Source of the DNA: Eunapius fragilis
Taxonomy: Eukaryota > Porifera > Demospongiae > Spongillida > Spongillidae
Length of the DNA stretch: 64,000 bases
Direction of reading: 5' to 3'
Assembly (NCBI GenBank): GCA_963681505.1
Contig: OY811993.1
Coordinates: 2,801,363 to 2,865,362 of the forward strand
Made by a program: the position numbers and the translations under genes. Position 1 is the stretch's first letter; every line of letters begins with the position of its first letter. Under the pieces are notes generated by a model. The model searched no databases. It saw nothing but the letters and a program-made list of their open reading frames with translations, and was not told the DNA's origin. This document shows, piece by piece, positions 61,324-64,000 of the stretch.

Positions 61324-62558
61324 AAAGCGAGGGATATGCACAAAGGTAATAAATAAACTACAGAGAGATGATTATTTTTTATTGGTCCTTGCGAGGAGGG
61401 GAGGGGGCGTGGTGGTTTCAATGAGGCGCCAACTGGTATATTCCCCAGAGGACGGGACAAGCGTCGGTATGAAATACATAGGCCTATAAGCGGCCCGCGT
61501 GACAAAATGCGTTCACGATCTCGTGGAGTAAGGTATGCTGATGCTGCAATTTATATGTTAAAAGCAACGTGAGTTGCGCTGGATAGGAGATATTTTTTAG
61601 GGCAGGGCCGAAGGCCTTTTTGGGCTATTCCCACCTCGTTCTCTTCCCCGTAACAACTTTTCACCCCCTTTCCGAATCCGCGATTCAATTCCACCCGTTC
61701 CTCCCTCCCGACACTCTTCATTGAAAAAATAAATAAATAAACGTTACAGGTGGGCCCTTCGGCACCGTATTTGCTTCGCGCCAATACTAAATCTCCTGAG
61801 GGCACATATCCGTCTCACCCCGTCCCCTGGTGTGAAGAACTGAAGAGGAGGCTGAGCCACAGGTACGGATAAATTACGTCACCGCTATGTTCTATTTAAT
61901 TGCTCAGTTCGTTAAAAATTTCAATTAAAATTTCGATTGTAAAAATAACCTTACGGAATTATGTAACGTTATTAATCTATGGATTAATTCCTGAATGGTT
62001 ACTAATAATCTACTAGAGGTAGCACGAGGGTGAGAGGGGATGGAGGGTGATGGAGGGGATGGAGCGTGATGGCTCAACCGGCTTTCTTAGCCCAAATATA
62101 TAGTATAGCCACATCAATGGACCTATACTAAGAGGGGTACGTCTATATAGTTGGGTTGCATGGCTCAGTAAAAAACACAACATTCTCTACGGCGTAAACA
62201 GCGAAAGAAAAATTAAAATAGACCTATATTATGTTGTGTGTGCACTAATATGGTCTCTTCTTGATTGATCGTTGATTCAGCTATGGTTATTGACTTCAAT
62301 TTATCATTTTGCAAGGAACATGCACCAAGTTATATGGACTAGAAGATGGCCTGTGTAAAGCTTTAACCATCGATCCGCGCGTTATGTATCTGAGTCTCCA
62401 CCTCTTGAATACAATAAGAACAGCATTACACTGCAATCATGTAGACGACTTTATTATTAATTAATAATGAAAACTGCACCGGGAAAGAACATGCACCATT
62501 GTCTAGTGGGCACAGAGACATTCCCCATTTCGTCCCGGCTCGATCGCGGTCATATATA
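61324..62558. other. Upstream region of the HECT gene
   Basis: Should contain the 5' UTR intron, first exon and promoter of the HECT gene, but I cannot place them. An AATAAATAAATAAA run lies near 61727; similar runs recur at about 48076 and 63815. Confidence 0.4.
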
Positions 62559-63356
62559 CAGGGTGTTTGCGAAAGAACGCAACGCTTTAAAACTGCTATA
62601 ACTCAGGATTGAAATTAATTACCTGCTTAACATATGTTGCAGTAGTTAGGCAAGTACAAATAATCCAATTAGATTAAGCGGTTATATAACTGTATCAAAT
62701 CCCTCATTAATCAAAATATTCAAAGCCCTCTATTAACAAAGTTATTCAAGATTATGGTTTGCGATAATTGATTTTAATAACTAATAATAAGTAACGCACG
62801 ATCTGGATATGCGGTGGAACAGTACTGATTTCAAGTTCCTAGGTTCAATAGTGAGTTATTCACATTTAAGACCATCATTTGCTTTAAAGTTATTAAGCTT
62901 GAAGCTGTTATGTGGTAAATATTTTTAATAACCATCATAAATTATTCCAGTATAAAATGAAGTACGAAACACTACTTATGGATTTTTTAATGGTGCATTA
63001 TTAAAACTCAAAGTTAATAAAAACGTTGTGGTCATATAAGTCTGATTTGTTATTTTGAAAATTAACTAGTAAAACGCCAATCAAATTTCATACTTTTTCA
63101 AAGTCTCATCAATTCTATTCTGCAGTTTATAAATCACGTTATTAATTAAAAGTTGTCGTACATTGTTTTGTCAGTTTAGTTAATTGCAAGCTATTTGATT
63201 TTATCTTTTGAACGGCTAAAGATAAACGAATTGTAACAATGCAGTTCGTATTTGACTAAACGTGGTTATTGTAGGCTCATAAATTCATTTAGATTGACAA
63301 TCCTATTAATGAATTATATTCATTTTAAAGCGTTGCGCTCTTTTGCATAGACCCTG
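62559..63356. mobile_element. TA-flanked MITE, 798 bp
   Basis: The left end CAGGGTGTTTGCGAAAGAAC and the inverted right end CAGGGTCTATGCAAAAGAGC continue into a shared CGCAACGCTTTAAAA block, about 36 bp in all. TA abuts both ends (62557-62558, 63357-63358). The interior is AT-rich and non-coding. TA duplication suggests a Tc1/mariner-type origin. Confidence 0.75.
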
Positions 63357-64000
63357 TATACATGTACATGTACATGCAAGGAAAATTCGCCGTTCGACCA
63401 AAGACAAAATAGAGCATATTACATTGAGTGAGTATATACACTTTATTTTCCTGTGATTGCAACGTGTTGCGTAGTTGGGCACGTAGTTGGGAGCATACCG
63501 GCCTTAGCCAACTCATCAGTACATGGGCATTTGTTGTAATATAATTGAGTTGCAAGGATGTCTGTTTACAAAGCGCGGGCACAAACAGGAACGCGCACAC
63601 GCGTCCGCATGTAACCGAGATATAAATGGTGTATTACTAACTGTACAATCATAGCTATGGTACAATGTCATGTAAATGGACCCGGCTCTGACGGTAGTTT
63701 TAACCATAGAATATAATATCTATGTTTTAACTGAGGTGAGTGTCGCGTGGTCCATAATGTATGCGCACAGAGCGAAATTCCTACAACTGGCCACAATGTG
63801 TATTTGGTCAAAAAATAAATAAATAAAAAACTACACTGACGGGAATAAGTGCATACGACGACGCTGTAGCAGTTGTGAACGCCATTCACGCTGCGCGTGA
63901 CCGTCAGACGACCTAATCTATAAGCATGCGTCAGTGAATTCCGCTATCGCAACTACCAGAGAGTTCTAAGGGATAGGGGAAATTATCTCCATACTGGAAT
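63357..64000. other. Intergenic, nothing recognised
   Basis: Short frames only; no splice-framed exon or RNA gene seen. Confidence 0.4.

Noticed and set aside
1-64000. tRNA, rRNA or other structured RNA genes
   Set aside because: I saw no cloverleaf with A and B boxes or rRNA-like sequence by eye; a covariance-model scan was not possible.

Overview
This is eukaryotic, animal-like DNA: long multi-exon genes with GT-AG introns, very dense micro- and minisatellites, several small DNA transposons and a 200-base assembly gap (28801-29000). The gene families (a kinesin-21 with a WD40 tail, SLC47/MATE antiporters, an ankyrin/filamin HECT ubiquitin ligase, an intronless kelch protein) point to an early-branching invertebrate. 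A sponge is my best guess; this is inferred from gene style and not proven.

Layout. 595-7197 (+): last 17 visible exons of a KIF21-type kinesin, ending in a seven-bladed WD40 propeller; the motor lies upstream of the window. 7373-8344 (+): a compact, intronless, GC-richer kelch gene. 8345-22500: transposon-rich DNA without a convincing long gene. It holds a decayed Merlin element interrupted by a TA-flanked element, two blocks of a ~0.43 kb satellite, a foldback element, several TIR elements and a small minus-strand coiled-coil gene candidate. 22943-28800: a megasatellite of about 216 copies of a 27-bp unit with a 2,753-bp higher-order period, running into the gap.

29070-43513: two SLC47/MATE transporter genes, tail to tail. 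The left copy (+) is 5' truncated by the gap and carries a one-base frameshift. The right copy (-) is complete: 17 exons, 577 codons that sum exactly. Some exons of the pair are nearly identical and others strongly diverged, which suggests patchy gene conversion. Their introns are full of minisatellites, one of which carries the 5' splice site in each unit.

43500-47638: a Harbinger-like MITE, a tandem duplication and a broken reverse transcriptase. 47639-61311 (-): a 14-exon gene for a 3,424-residue protein with ankyrin repeats, filamin-like repeats and a C-terminal HECT domain with its catalytic Cys; the 14 exon lengths sum to an exact reading frame. 61400-64000: upstream DNA with a TA-flanked MITE.

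The genes do not form a pathway. Plausible roles are microtubule regulation (KIF21), an adaptor-type propeller (kelch), organic cation/H+ export (MATE pair) and ubiquitin transfer (HECT). Exon edges were placed by eye from splice consensus, phase and family similarity, so single-junction errors are possible.
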